DNA of 64,000 nucleotides from an uncultured Lachnospiraceae bacterium (GTDB taxonomy: Bacteria; Bacillota; Clostridia; Lachnospirales; Lachnospiraceae): assembly GCA_902786515.1 (NCBI GenBank), contig CADADA010000006.1:24886-88885 (forward strand), read 5' to 3'. Below are positions 55,444 to 63,904 of this stretch, one piece after another. The translations under genes and the position numbers were made by a program. The notes under the pieces were generated by a model, which saw only the letters and a list, made by a program, of their open reading frames with translations, ran no database searches and was not told the DNA's origin. Each line of letters begins with the position of its first letter. Positions within the stretch are counted from its first letter, which is position 1.

Positions 55444-56820
55444 ATGAAAAGAAAAGTATTGTTTTCAGCGGTTGGAAATACAGATCCTGTTTCACGTGGA
55501 TATGATGGTCCTTTAGTGCATATATGTCGCAATTACAAACCTGATGTGGTATATCTGTTTTATTCGAAAGACATGATATATAGACACGAAAGGGTTGAGT
55601 ATTGTTTAAGTGAGTTAGAAAAGACTTTTGATGATGGTCACAGATTTGAAATAATAAAAATGGAAGAACCAACATTAGAAGAAGCACATAAATATAATAC
55701 TTTTTTTGAATTATATCCAGATTATATTAAAAAAATTTTGGAAAAAATGGAATATGATGATGAACTCTATTTAAATGTTTCGTCTGGAACACCACAAATG
55801 GGCGGAGCGCTGTTGCTGATGGCATATATGAAAGAAGGAAATATTATTCCATTACAGGTTTCAAATCCTGATTTAAAAAATAATAAATCAGTAGATAATT
55901 CTTGCCCTATTGAAGATGAATGGAAACAGAATAAAAATGAAAATCTTGAGATTAATACTAATAGAGTTATAGAAGTGGAATGCCCTGATTTAATTGAGTT
56001 GTTAAAGAAACAGTTATTACAAAATTTTATAGAAAAATATGATTATGCGGCAGCGATAGAGCTTGCGAAAAATATGAAAAATTTGCCGGAGGGAGGAGAA
56101 AAACTTTTAAACGGTGCAATAGCAAGAATGCAGTTGAATCTTGATAAGGCACAAAAAAAACTGATAATTAAAAATGAAAAAATTATAGACAATCCTGTTG
56201 GAAAGAAGGCACAAAAGATACAACTTTTGGTAGAGTATATTTTAGAAATGGGGATTAAGTTGGAACAAAAGAAAAATGTAGACTTTATTCGTTCAATTTC
56301 TCCCGTACTAAAGGATTTGTATTGGCTTCTTTTGGAACAAAAGATGTCAATTAACTTGAAGGATTATATGGATGGAAAAAAACTGGTTCGAAAGAAAATG
56401 GAACAGACAATTGAAGGCAGAATTATGTTAGGAGCGTTAGATAAAAAATTCAATAAATATAAGGATACACAGGTTGCTGCCTCAAATTTGGTCATTATAC
56501 TGGAATCATGCTATTCAACACAAGTTAAAGCAGATAAAGAAGTGTTATATAGAATACGTTTCTTAAGAAGCGTGGAGTACGAGGTGCGTAATTTGGCTGC
56601 TCATGAGATTGTAAGCATGCCGGATGATAAAATGAAAAATATTTTTACTGAGGATAAATTAAGAAAATGTAATATAAATAATTACATAAAATCTAAGGAC
56701 GTGACTTTTGAAAAAGTTTACAAGGATATTCAGTATTTGACTGAGATTTTGTGTGAAAAAGAAGTGGATTGGAATTCATATGCTGTAATGAACGAACGAT
56801 TGATAAAAGAATTATTGTAA
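55444..56820 (+). CDS. csm6: CARF-HEPN ribonuclease Csm6
   Basis: Csm6 is the stand-alone RNase switched on by the cyclic oligoadenylate made by Cas10. The 458-residue protein has an N-terminal CARF domain (VLFSAVGNTDPVSRGYDGPLVHI, LYLNVSSGTPQMGGALL), a helical middle and a C-terminal HEPN domain with the RxxxxH motif in EVRNLAAHEI (about residue 380). GGAGG precedes the ATG. It sits between cas2 and the MYG1 gene. Both domains look intact. If Cas10 is truly broken, Csm6 would lack its local activator. Confidence 0.9.
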   Translation: MKRKVLFSAVGNTDPVSRGYDGPLVHICRNYKPDVVYLFYSKDMIYRHERVEYCLSELEKTFDDGHRFEIIKMEEPTLEEAHKYNTFFELYPDYIKKILEKMEYDDELYLNVSSGTPQMGGALLLMAYMKEGNIIPLQVSNPDLKNNKSVDNSCPIEDEWKQNKNENLEINTNRVIEVECPDLIELLKKQLLQNFIEKYDYAAAIELAKNMKNLPEGGEKLLNGAIARMQLNLDKAQKKLIIKNEKIIDNPVGKKAQKIQLLVEYILEMGIKLEQKKNVDFIRSISPVLKDLYWLLLEQKMSINLKDYMDGKKLVRKKMEQTIEGRIMLGALDKKFNKYKDTQVAASNLVIILESCYSTQVKADKEVLYRIRFLRSVEYEVRNLAAHEIVSMPDDKMKNIFTEDKLRKCNINNYIKSKDVTFEKVYKDIQYLTEILCEKEVDWNSYAVMNERLIKELL

Positions 56821-56833
56821 AGGAGATTAATGG

Positions 56834-57679
56834 ATGCAAGAAAGAATAGTGGTTAACAAGGCATTTACGCACGCAGGAAAATTTCACTCCGATGATGTGT
56901 TTAGTGCAGCATTACTTAGGATTTTATTTCCTAAAATAGAGATTACAAGAGGATTTGAGGTACCTGAATCATTTGATGGAATTGTGTTTGATATTGGGAT
57001 GGGAGAATATGATCATCATCAGAAAAATAGTGAAGTGCGTGAAAATGGTTGTCCTTATGCCGCTTTTGGGTTACTGTGGAGACGATTTGGAAATTGGTTA
57101 TTAGAAGAAGAAGAGGCGAAAGAGTTTGATGAAAAATTCATTCAGCCACTTGATTATTCGGATAATACGGGTGAACCAAATGAATTAGCCGGGAGCATTT
57201 CAGCTTTTAATCCTGGTTGGGATGAAAATGGAGATGAGAATGTTTGTTTTTTCAAGGCTGTAGAGATTGCACAGTTGATTTTAGAACGTCAATTAGTATA
57301 TGCAAAGAGTAGGAAAAAAGCCAATAATATGTTAGATGAAGCGTTGCAAGAGATGAAAAATCATATATTAATCTTGTCTCGGTTTATACCGTGGAAAAAA
57401 TATTTGGTGGATACAGAAGTGTATTTTGTGATTTTTCCGTCTAAAAGAGGTGGTTACAATGTTCAGCCGGCTATTGAATATGCAGAGGAAGAAACTTTCA
57501 AGGTAGGATTTCCGAGAAATTGGTGGGGAAAATCAAAAGAAGAATTACAAGAAATATCAGGATTAAAAACACTTAGTTTTTGTCATGCTACAGGTTTTTT
57601 GCTGGCTGCTGATTCTTTAGAGGATGCAATAAAGGCTTGTGAAAAATCTATGAGTTCTAGTATAGTCGTTTTAAATTAA
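56834..57679 (+). CDS. MYG1-family (UPF0160) DHH-type metal-dependent nuclease/phosphoesterase
   Basis: The 281-residue protein has the family signature THAGKFHSDDVFSAALL (metal-binding H-S-D-D), FDIGMGEYDHHQ with the DHH motif, CPYAAFGLLWRRFG, and LDYSDNTGEPNELAGSISAFNPGW. Eukaryotic MYG1 is reported as a 3'-5' RNA exonuclease, and DHH relatives cleave cyclic dinucleotides and nanoRNA. It starts 13 bases after csm6 with AAGGAG, so the two are probably co-transcribed. A role in trimming RNA or destroying the cyclic oligoadenylate signal is inference. It is also a widespread housekeeping family. Confidence 0.88.
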   Translation: MQERIVVNKAFTHAGKFHSDDVFSAALLRILFPKIEITRGFEVPESFDGIVFDIGMGEYDHHQKNSEVRENGCPYAAFGLLWRRFGNWLLEEEEAKEFDEKFIQPLDYSDNTGEPNELAGSISAFNPGWDENGDENVCFFKAVEIAQLILERQLVYAKSRKKANNMLDEALQEMKNHILILSRFIPWKKYLVDTEVYFVIFPSKRGGYNVQPAIEYAEEETFKVGFPRNWWGKSKEELQEISGLKTLSFCHATGFLLAADSLEDAIKACEKSMSSSIVVLN

Positions 57680-57684
57680 CCGGG

Positions 57685-57793
57685 CTTTATATTTGGGATA
57701 TAATTTCATTCTGCAAGGCGGAGAAATGAGACGTAGCGGTGGCTGCGTCGATTGACGTGGGCGTTGCAGATGGAATTATAGACAAATATAAAG
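57685..57793. repeat. 109-nt inverted-repeat element with inner hairpin
   Basis: The left arm 57685-57716 (CTTTATATTTG, TATAATTTCATTCTGCAA) pairs with the right arm 57764-57793 over ~30 bp with few mismatches. The 47-nt loop is GC-rich, unlike its surroundings, and holds another hairpin GACGTAGC/GCTGCGTC. It may be a structured RNA, a MITE-like element or an elaborate terminator. Confidence 0.65.
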
Positions 57794-57941
57794 AGAGTGT
57801 ATTAAAAAACGACTATACTAGTAGATTGAATAATAAATAACTGATACATTTGTTTGATTATGTGTATTTATACATCTGCGATAGTGGTTTTTACATACTA
57901 TTTTTAATTTTCTATGATAGATACGTAGGGCTAATCTATGT

Positions 57942-58204
57942 TACGTATCATTTTGAAGTTTTAGGAAAAAGATACGTAGAAAAGAGAAAAATCCTACGTA
58001 TCATTTTGAAGTTTTAGGAAAAAGATACGTAGAAAAGAGAAAAATCCTACGTATCATTTTGAAGTTTTAGGAAAAAGATATGTAGAAAAGAGAAAAACCC
58101 TACGTATCATTTTGAAGTTTTAGGAAAAAGATACGTAGAAAAGAGAAAAACCCTACGTATCATTTTGAAGTTTTAGGAAATACGTATCATTTTGAAATTA
58201 TCAG
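57942..58204. repeat. 53-bp palindromic tandem repeat, four full copies plus partial copies
   Basis: Units start at 57942, 57995, 58048, 58101 and 58154, exactly 53 bp apart. The fifth is cut at 27 bases, and a sixth partial copy starts at 58181. Each has TACGTATCATTTTGAAG near its start and GATACGTAG about 30 bases later, giving CTACGTATC/GATACGTAG half-sites alternately 21-22 and 14 bases apart. Flanking half-sites occur at 57930 and 58211. The gap 57680-58486 holds no gene I can support. Confidence 0.85.
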
Positions 58205-58391
58205 AAAATTATACGTAGGAGAAGCCGCCCCACGGATTTCGCTGTGTAATGTGTCAGTTACTTATTATTCACTCTACCAATTAAAAGAATAATATGCAAA
58301 TTTGGAGCCATCATAGGCAAATGCTCTTTTAAAAAATCTAAAAAGTCTGACATATTTTTAGTATGAAATTTAAGGGTTCTAAAATTTTTTA

Positions 58392-58420
58392 TTGCAATAA
58401 AATAAACCCTGTGGTACAAT
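58392..58420 (+). promoter_or_regulatory. Promoter of the flavin/electron-transfer operon
   Basis: TTGCAA and TACAAT are 17 bases apart. The leader of about 60 bases before the GTG start shows no riboswitch I can recognise. Confidence 0.55.
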
Positions 58421-58486
58421 CTGACTTGGTAAGTCGAGGCTAACTGATTTGCTGTTGTAGAGAAAAGAGTTGAATGGAGAATAACC

Positions 58487-59533
58487 GTGAAAACAAAACG
58501 AAAAATGTTTTTTGAAATAGCAATATTAATATTGGTTATGGTAATGTGTTCAGGATGCGGGAGCACACAGAAATCTATATCAGATGATTCAAGTGAGGAA
58601 GAACGCGAAATTTACGCAATGGATACATATATGACAGTGAAAGCGTATGGTAGTGGTGCAAAAGATGCAGTGGATAAGGCAGAGGAGAAAATCAGAGAAC
58701 TTGACAGCAAGTTATCTACCGGTATAGAGGAAAGCGAAGTTTACCAGATTAATAAAAACGGAGGCGGAGTGTTATCAGAAGATGGGGTATATCTATTAAA
58801 AAGGTCTTTAGAATTGTGGGATAGCACGGATAAAACATTTAATCCTGCGATTTATCCAATCATGGAGCTTTGGGGATTTACAACGAAGAATTATCAGGTT
58901 CCTGATGAACAGGAAATATCAGATACATTAAAACTTACGGATGCTGATGATATTATTTTTGATGAAACAACAGGTAAAGTATCATTTAAAAAAGATGGAA
59001 TGAAGCTTGATTTTGGTGGTGTTGCAAAAGGATATACTTCAGACAGTATTATGAAGTTGTTTAAAGAATGTGGAGTAAAAAGCGGTATAGTGAGTCTTGG
59101 TGGAAATGTACATGTGCTTGGAACTAAACCCGATGGAAGCGATTTCAGGGTTGCTATCAGAAATCCCGATACACAGCAAGATTCATATATAGGTGTTTTG
59201 GAAGCAAGAGACTGCGCAGTGATTACATCAGGAGGGTACGAAAGGTATTTTGAAGAGGATGGAGTTATATATCACCATATTATTGATTCAGAGACAGGAT
59301 ATCCAGCTGATAACGGACTAAAATCAGTGACAATAGTCAGTAATGATGGTACTTTGGCTGATATTTTGTCAACATCCCTTTATATTATGGGGCTGGACAA
59401 GGCAAGTGATTATTGGTATGCCAACAGAGAAGAATTCGACGCTATATTTGTGGATGACAACGGAAATGTGTATGTTACAGGCGGAATTGAAAAGAGTTTC
59501 ACATCGGATTATGATGTCAGGATAATAAAATAG
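58487..59533 (+). CDS. apbE: FAD:protein FMN transferase (ApbE), lipoprotein
   Basis: ApbE moves FMN from FAD onto a threonine of target proteins outside the membrane. The 348-residue product starts with a lipoprotein signal (hydrophobic core, then CSGCGS as lipobox, Cys about residue 24). Family motifs are MDTYMTVKAYG, FNPAIYPIMELWGF, LDFGGVAKGYTSD, GIVSLGGNVHVLG and VITSGGYERYFEEDG. The start is GTG 58487 after GGAG. Its likely substrates, two FMN-binding-domain proteins, are encoded directly downstream. Confidence 0.95.
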   Translation: MKTKRKMFFEIAILILVMVMCSGCGSTQKSISDDSSEEEREIYAMDTYMTVKAYGSGAKDAVDKAEEKIRELDSKLSTGIEESEVYQINKNGGGVLSEDGVYLLKRSLELWDSTDKTFNPAIYPIMELWGFTTKNYQVPDEQEISDTLKLTDADDIIFDETTGKVSFKKDGMKLDFGGVAKGYTSDSIMKLFKECGVKSGIVSLGGNVHVLGTKPDGSDFRVAIRNPDTQQDSYIGVLEARDCAVITSGGYERYFEEDGVIYHHIIDSETGYPADNGLKSVTIVSNDGTLADILSTSLYIMGLDKASDYWYANREEFDAIFVDDNGNVYVTGGIEKSFTSDYDVRIIK

Positions 59534-59549
59534 TAAGAAAGGTTTAAGG

Positions 59550-61613
59550 ATGAAACGATTTATAAATGTGATTAAACTATTACCGGCAGTAATCATTGCA
59601 GTAATGATAATTGCTTCACTAAAGGAGTATACGCCCACGATTTATGGAGATATCAGGGACTCTGTAACAGAAGAAGTTACAGAAAAAGCAACAGAAAAAA
59701 AAGAAAGAAAGAGAGAAGAATTACCGGAAAAAGAGACAGATAACGAGCCGGTCACGATAGAACGTGAAGAGTCTGCGGCTGCATACAAGGACGGAATATA
59801 TTATGGAACGGGAAAGGGATTTGCCGGAAATATTACTGTAAAAGTAACTATTACAAGTGGAAAAATTGAGAGTATTGTTATAACTGATACAGTTGATGGG
59901 GCTGAATACATATCGAAGGTATCAGCAATTATTTCTCAAATAATAGCGACCCAGAGTACAAATGTGGACACCGTGTCGGGTGCTACTTTTAGTTCAGTGG
60001 GAATCATTTCAGCAGTAAGAGATGCATTGAAGAAGGCAGCCGTAAATCCGGAGAATATCGATGAAAACATCATACAAAATGAAGAAACAACTGCAAACGC
60101 TGAGGTAATAAAAAAACCGGATATTCAAAAGGATGATTTTAAATATAAAGATGGAATATATTACGGAACAGGAAATGGTTTTGCAGGAAGTCTGACTGTT
60201 AAAGTAGTAATACGTGACGGGCTTATTAAGGAAATAATTATTAAAGATACAAGTGACGGAGCTGAATTTATTAGTAAAGCATCTGCATTGATTGAGGAAA
60301 TAATAGCAACACAGAGTACAAATGTGGATACCGTAACCGGTGCAACTTATAGCTCGGTGGGTATAATAGAAGCGGTAAGGGATGCACTTAAAAAGGCAGC
60401 GGTAGATGATAGTGTTTTAGAGGAAACAACAAAAGAATATGATACGGAGACTACAGCAGAAACGACTAAGAGTGTTGAAACAACAAAAGAAACAATAACC
60501 GACATAAGACTGAAGTATAAGGATGGAGTGTATTATGGAACGGGAAAAGGATTTGACGGAAATATAAGAGTAAAGGTAACTATAAAAAAGGGAAAGCTAA
60601 AATCAATAGAAGTTGTAAAGCATACGGATGGTCCCGAATTTATGGAAAAAGCAAAAGCACTTTTAAAAGAGATAATAAGAACCCAGAGTTCAGAGGTAGA
60701 TGTAATATCGGGTGCTACATATAGTTCAAACGGTCTTATAGAAGCTGTCAAAGACGCATTAAAACAGGCATTGATCTATGAGGAAGACACAGAAACAACA
60801 CGTGAAAAAGTGACGACGACCAAAAATGAGACCACTAAACCGGCAGAGACAACAAGTCATAACACACACGAATATAAAACCGGTATATATTATGGAACGG
60901 CAGAAGGTTTCCGTGGAGATATAACTGTTGCTGTCGTAATCGAAGATAATGCAATACAATATGTGCTTGTTACAGATTATGATGATGACGAAGCTTTTAT
61001 TGCAAAGGCAAAGGCTGTAATCAAGGATGTGATAATATCGCAAAGCACAAGCGTAGATGTGGTATCGGGAGCTACATATAGTTCCGGTGGTATTCTTAAT
61101 GCTATAGAAGATGCGTTACAAAAGGCGGTTGAAAATCCGGAGACATCCGGAAAAGATGAGAGTACAGATAAAAATGAAACGACAAAGCCTGAAACTACTA
61201 AAGTACAGAATGATACTACAAATGAAACCGGAATAACAGATGAAACTACGACGAAAAACAGCACTTCTGAGTCAGAATATAAGGATGGTATCTATAGTGC
61301 AGAGTATGAATGTGTACCTGACTTTGAATATGATTTTGAACCATACAGAATTTCGCTTTCTGTGGTAGTAGAAAATGGAGTTATAAGCAGTATTACTGAT
61401 ATCAAAGGAATAGGAAATGATTACGATTCATACAATGACTGGTATCTTGAAAGAGCTGCTAATGGTAATCAGAAGTTTGAAGGTGTTGTGTCACAGATTA
61501 TAAAGAATAATGGAACGAAAGGTGTAGACACGGTATCCGGTGCAACGTGTTCGTCAAAAGGAATTATTGGCGGAGTCGATGAAGCACTCAAAAATGCGAA
61601 AGGAATGAAATAA
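59550..61613 (+). CDS. Membrane-anchored protein with five FMN-binding domains
   Basis: The 687-residue protein has an N-terminal membrane anchor (about 8-24), a charged stretch, and five FMN_bind-type domains at about 78-163, 198-283, 322-407, 440-527 and 576-684, joined by Thr/Glu-rich linkers. Each domain has the flavinylation motif SGAT or TGAT; predicted FMN-threonines are T146, T266, T390, T509 and T666. The first four domains open with a YKxGxYYGT motif, while the fifth is divergent. It probably works as an extracytoplasmic multi-flavin electron carrier loaded by the adjacent ApbE. Confidence 0.9.
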   Translation: MKRFINVIKLLPAVIIAVMIIASLKEYTPTIYGDIRDSVTEEVTEKATEKKERKREELPEKETDNEPVTIEREESAAAYKDGIYYGTGKGFAGNITVKVTITSGKIESIVITDTVDGAEYISKVSAIISQIIATQSTNVDTVSGATFSSVGIISAVRDALKKAAVNPENIDENIIQNEETTANAEVIKKPDIQKDDFKYKDGIYYGTGNGFAGSLTVKVVIRDGLIKEIIIKDTSDGAEFISKASALIEEIIATQSTNVDTVTGATYSSVGIIEAVRDALKKAAVDDSVLEETTKEYDTETTAETTKSVETTKETITDIRLKYKDGVYYGTGKGFDGNIRVKVTIKKGKLKSIEVVKHTDGPEFMEKAKALLKEIIRTQSSEVDVISGATYSSNGLIEAVKDALKQALIYEEDTETTREKVTTTKNETTKPAETTSHNTHEYKTGIYYGTAEGFRGDITVAVVIEDNAIQYVLVTDYDDDEAFIAKAKAVIKDVIISQSTSVDVVSGATYSSGGILNAIEDALQKAVENPETSGKDESTDKNETTKPETTKVQNDTTNETGITDETTTKNSTSESEYKDGIYSAEYECVPDFEYDFEPYRISLSVVVENGVISSITDIKGIGNDYDSYNDWYLERAANGNQKFEGVVSQIIKNNGTKGVDTVSGATCSSKGIIGGVDEALKNAKGMK

Positions 61614-61614
61614 T

Positions 61615-62037
61615 TTGAAATCATTTTTAATGAAGGTTATCAATCTGATGTTAGTTGTATTCATGATTTTTGCCTATAACAAAGTAGTTGAAGCAAGAGA
61701 ACAGGAAGAACGTATAGACAAATTACAGTATGAACTTGACCAGTTAAAGGTAGAGACTGAGGCGGATGAAGAGACCGGATTATATACAGATGGTGAATAC
61801 GAAGGAGAAGCGAAAGGATACGGTGGAAATATCAGATTGAAAGTTAAGGTAGAATCAGGATATATTACATCGCTTGATATAATTTCAGCAGAAAAAGAAG
61901 ACAGTGCTTATCTGGATGAAGCATCAAATGTCATTGAAGATATTATTGAATCTCAATCTACAGATGTGGACGCTGTATCAGGTGCAACATTTACATCTGT
62001 CGGTATTATGGATGCAGTGGATGACGCGTTATATTGA
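61615..62037 (+). CDS. Membrane-anchored single FMN-binding-domain protein
   Basis: The 140-residue protein has an N-terminal membrane helix (about 5-22), a short coiled-coil-like segment and one FMN-binding domain (YTDGEYEGEAKGYGGNI) with SGAT at 122-125, T125 being the predicted FMN site. TTG 61615 is the likely start: AAAGGA lies ten bases upstream, and it follows the previous stop by one base. It is probably a small electron carrier between the five-domain protein and the iron-sulfur protein. Confidence 0.88.
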   Translation: MKSFLMKVINLMLVVFMIFAYNKVVEAREQEERIDKLQYELDQLKVETEADEETGLYTDGEYEGEAKGYGGNIRLKVKVESGYITSLDIISAEKEDSAYLDEASNVIEDIIESQSTDVDAVSGATFTSVGIMDAVDDALY

Positions 62038-62055
62038 TGAAAGGATACCGGTAAC

Positions 62056-62934
62056 TTGAAAACAAAAAAGAAGATAACTAAAAAACAAATACATGCGTAT
62101 GTCAGAATTGCCGTTCAGATTGCATTTTTTATATGGATGCCGGCAGCATTTACTTCTGCATTTTCGGGAATCAAATACATATTTACACAAATTGGGAATA
62201 CAAGTATTGTGGAGATAAATTCATTTGTGAAGTTTTTGATAGGTTTATGTCTCTACACAATAGTGTTTGGCAGATTCTTTTGTGGATATGCCTGTGCATT
62301 TGGTAGCCTTGGGGATTGGATTCATTCCATATATCTGAAGGTATTTAAGAAACTGAAGAAAAAGCCGTTTTTGTTAAATAAATCTTATAAAAAATATTTT
62401 TCCATGGTTAAATATGTTGTATTGTCTGGTATTGTGATTCTATGTTTTATGGGAAAATATCAGAATGTAACAGCGACAGGTTATAGTCCATGGCAGGTTT
62501 TTTCAATGTTAATAGCCGGCAATTTTCATTTAAAGAGTTTTTATTTGGGAATTGTTCTGTTGATAATAATCATGGTGGGTATGGCTATTTGTGAAAGGTT
62601 TTTCTGTAGATTTTTATGTCCGATGGGAGCTATATTTTCCATGTTGCCGGTTATTCCGGCGTTTAGGTTGAAAAGAGACCGGGAAAATTGTCTTAAGGGT
62701 TGTAAGGCATGTACGCTATCATGCCCTTCAGATATTGAACTATCAGATTTGGCGGACAAAAATTCGGAGGCACATACAGGAGACTGTTTTATGTGCCACA
62801 GATGTGTGAATACATGTCCGAAAGGTAATATAAAAGCGTCAGGAATTATATGGAATGTCAGTGCTATATGGTTTATACTTGTAAGAGTAGTGATATTGGT
62901 TATTATATTAGCATTTCTGACGAAAGGGAAATAA
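62056..62934 (+). CDS. NapH/NosR-like 4Fe-4S membrane protein
   Basis: The 292-residue membrane protein has about five membrane helices, two cysteine motifs at the membrane face (FCGYACAFGSLGDW and FFCRFLCPMGAIF), and two C-terminal ferredoxin clusters (CLKGCKACTLSCPSD and CFMCHRCVNTCPKG). Relatives pass electrons between membrane quinols or cytoplasmic donors and extracytoplasmic carriers. The start is TTG 62056 after GAAAGG. With ApbE and the flavoproteins it completes a plausible electron path. Confidence 0.9.
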   Translation: MKTKKKITKKQIHAYVRIAVQIAFFIWMPAAFTSAFSGIKYIFTQIGNTSIVEINSFVKFLIGLCLYTIVFGRFFCGYACAFGSLGDWIHSIYLKVFKKLKKKPFLLNKSYKKYFSMVKYVVLSGIVILCFMGKYQNVTATGYSPWQVFSMLIAGNFHLKSFYLGIVLLIIIMVGMAICERFFCRFLCPMGAIFSMLPVIPAFRLKRDRENCLKGCKACTLSCPSDIELSDLADKNSEAHTGDCFMCHRCVNTCPKGNIKASGIIWNVSAIWFILVRVVILVIILAFLTKGK

Positions 62935-62935
62935 A

Positions 62936-63307
62936 GTGAAAAAAAAAGACATTATCCTTATAGGAACGATTCTTGTGATTGCGTTAGTTTCGTTTTTAGT
63001 TTTAAACTTAAGAAGCAATCATACAGGAAATACTGTGATAGTAAGTGTATCAGGAGAGATTTATGGGAAATATCCTTTAAATGAAAACAGGATTATTGAT
63101 GTAAATGAAAATAAAGGTCATAACCGGATTGTCATAAATGATGGAAAGGTATATATGGAAGAAGCTGACTGTCCTGACAAGTATTGTGTCAGTCAGGGAA
63201 AAATCAGTAAAACAGGTGAGACCATAGTGTGTCTTCCGCATAAGCTTTCTGTTGAAATAAAAAATCAGTCAGAAGCAACGGATGAGATTGATGCAGTAGC
63301 GAAGTAG
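62936..63307 (+). CDS. NusG domain II-type (DUF1312) extracytoplasmic protein
   Basis: The 123-residue protein has an N-terminal membrane helix and the conserved cysteine pattern DCPDKYCVSQGKISKTGETIVCLPHKLSVEI. This family occurs with FMN-binding and Gx-transporter genes in many Firmicutes; its biochemical role is unknown. The start is GTG 62936, one base after the previous stop. The two paired cysteines could be redox active or bind a metal. Confidence 0.88.
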   Translation: MKKKDIILIGTILVIALVSFLVLNLRSNHTGNTVIVSVSGEIYGKYPLNENRIIDVNENKGHNRIVINDGKVYMEEADCPDKYCVSQGKISKTGETIVCLPHKLSVEIKNQSEATDEIDAVAK

Positions 63308-63316
63308 GTGGAAGTT

Positions 63317-63811
63317 ATGAGTAAAAGAATTGCAAATATCGGATTAATGACAGCTCTTGCAATGATATTTAGTTATGTAGAAGCAATGCTGCCGATTAAT
63401 TTTGGAATACCGGGTGTGAAGATTGGAATTGCCAATCTCGTTGTTGTAAGCGGTATCTATATTTTGAATATTAAAGATGTATGGATGATTTCTATGATTA
63501 GAATTTTTCTTATGGGACTTCTTTTTGGAAATGGTGTATCGTTGATTTACAGCTTATCCGGTGGAGTTTTAAGCCTGCTTGTAATGATGCTTTTAAAAAA
63601 ATCAGGCATATTCAGTATTACAGGAGTAAGCGTAGCAGGAGCTGTATCACATAACATAGGTCAGCTCATCGCTGCATCAGTTGTTATTGGAAATCTTAGT
63701 ATATTTTATTACTTTCCGGTACTTCTTATAGCCGGAGTAGTTATGGGAATAATTATCGGTATGCTGTCAGGAAGAATCCTGACAGGAGTAAAACCGGAAA
63801 TGAATAATTGA
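63317..63811 (+). CDS. Gx transporter family protein (heptaprenyl diphosphate synthase component I-like)
   Basis: The ~164-residue membrane protein has five or so hydrophobic helices and the family pattern IANIGLMTALAMIFSYVEAMLP, PGVKIGIANL, GLLFGNGVSLIYSLSGG and SHNIGQL. It resembles ECF-type substrate-binding components. The family is often found with flavin-transfer and prenyl diphosphate genes, so it may supply a quinone or flavin precursor. ATG 63317 follows AGGTGGA; the in-frame GTG 63308 overlaps that site. Confidence 0.85.
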   Translation: MSKRIANIGLMTALAMIFSYVEAMLPINFGIPGVKIGIANLVVVSGIYILNIKDVWMISMIRIFLMGLLFGNGVSLIYSLSGGVLSLLVMMLLKKSGIFSITGVSVAGAVSHNIGQLIAASVVIGNLSIFYYFPVLLIAGVVMGIIIGMLSGRILTGVKPEMNN

Positions 63812-63862
63812 TTTGATAAGCTGTTTATAGTGTAGATTCTGTAAGCAGCTAATAAAAAGATT

Positions 63863-63888
63863 AAAGGTTAGCCGGTGCTAACTTTTGA
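63863..63888 (+). terminator. Terminator after the flavin operon
   Basis: AAAGGTTAGC and GCTAACTTTT form a stem with one mismatch and a 4-base loop, ending in TTTT. Confidence 0.6.
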
Positions 63889-63904
63889 TAAATATTATAT
63901 TATG

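Noticed and set aside
58258..58566. 102-residue minus-strand frame before apbE
   Set aside because: It overlaps the apbE promoter, start and signal sequence, has no family I recognise and no ribosome site. It could be a gene remnant at best.
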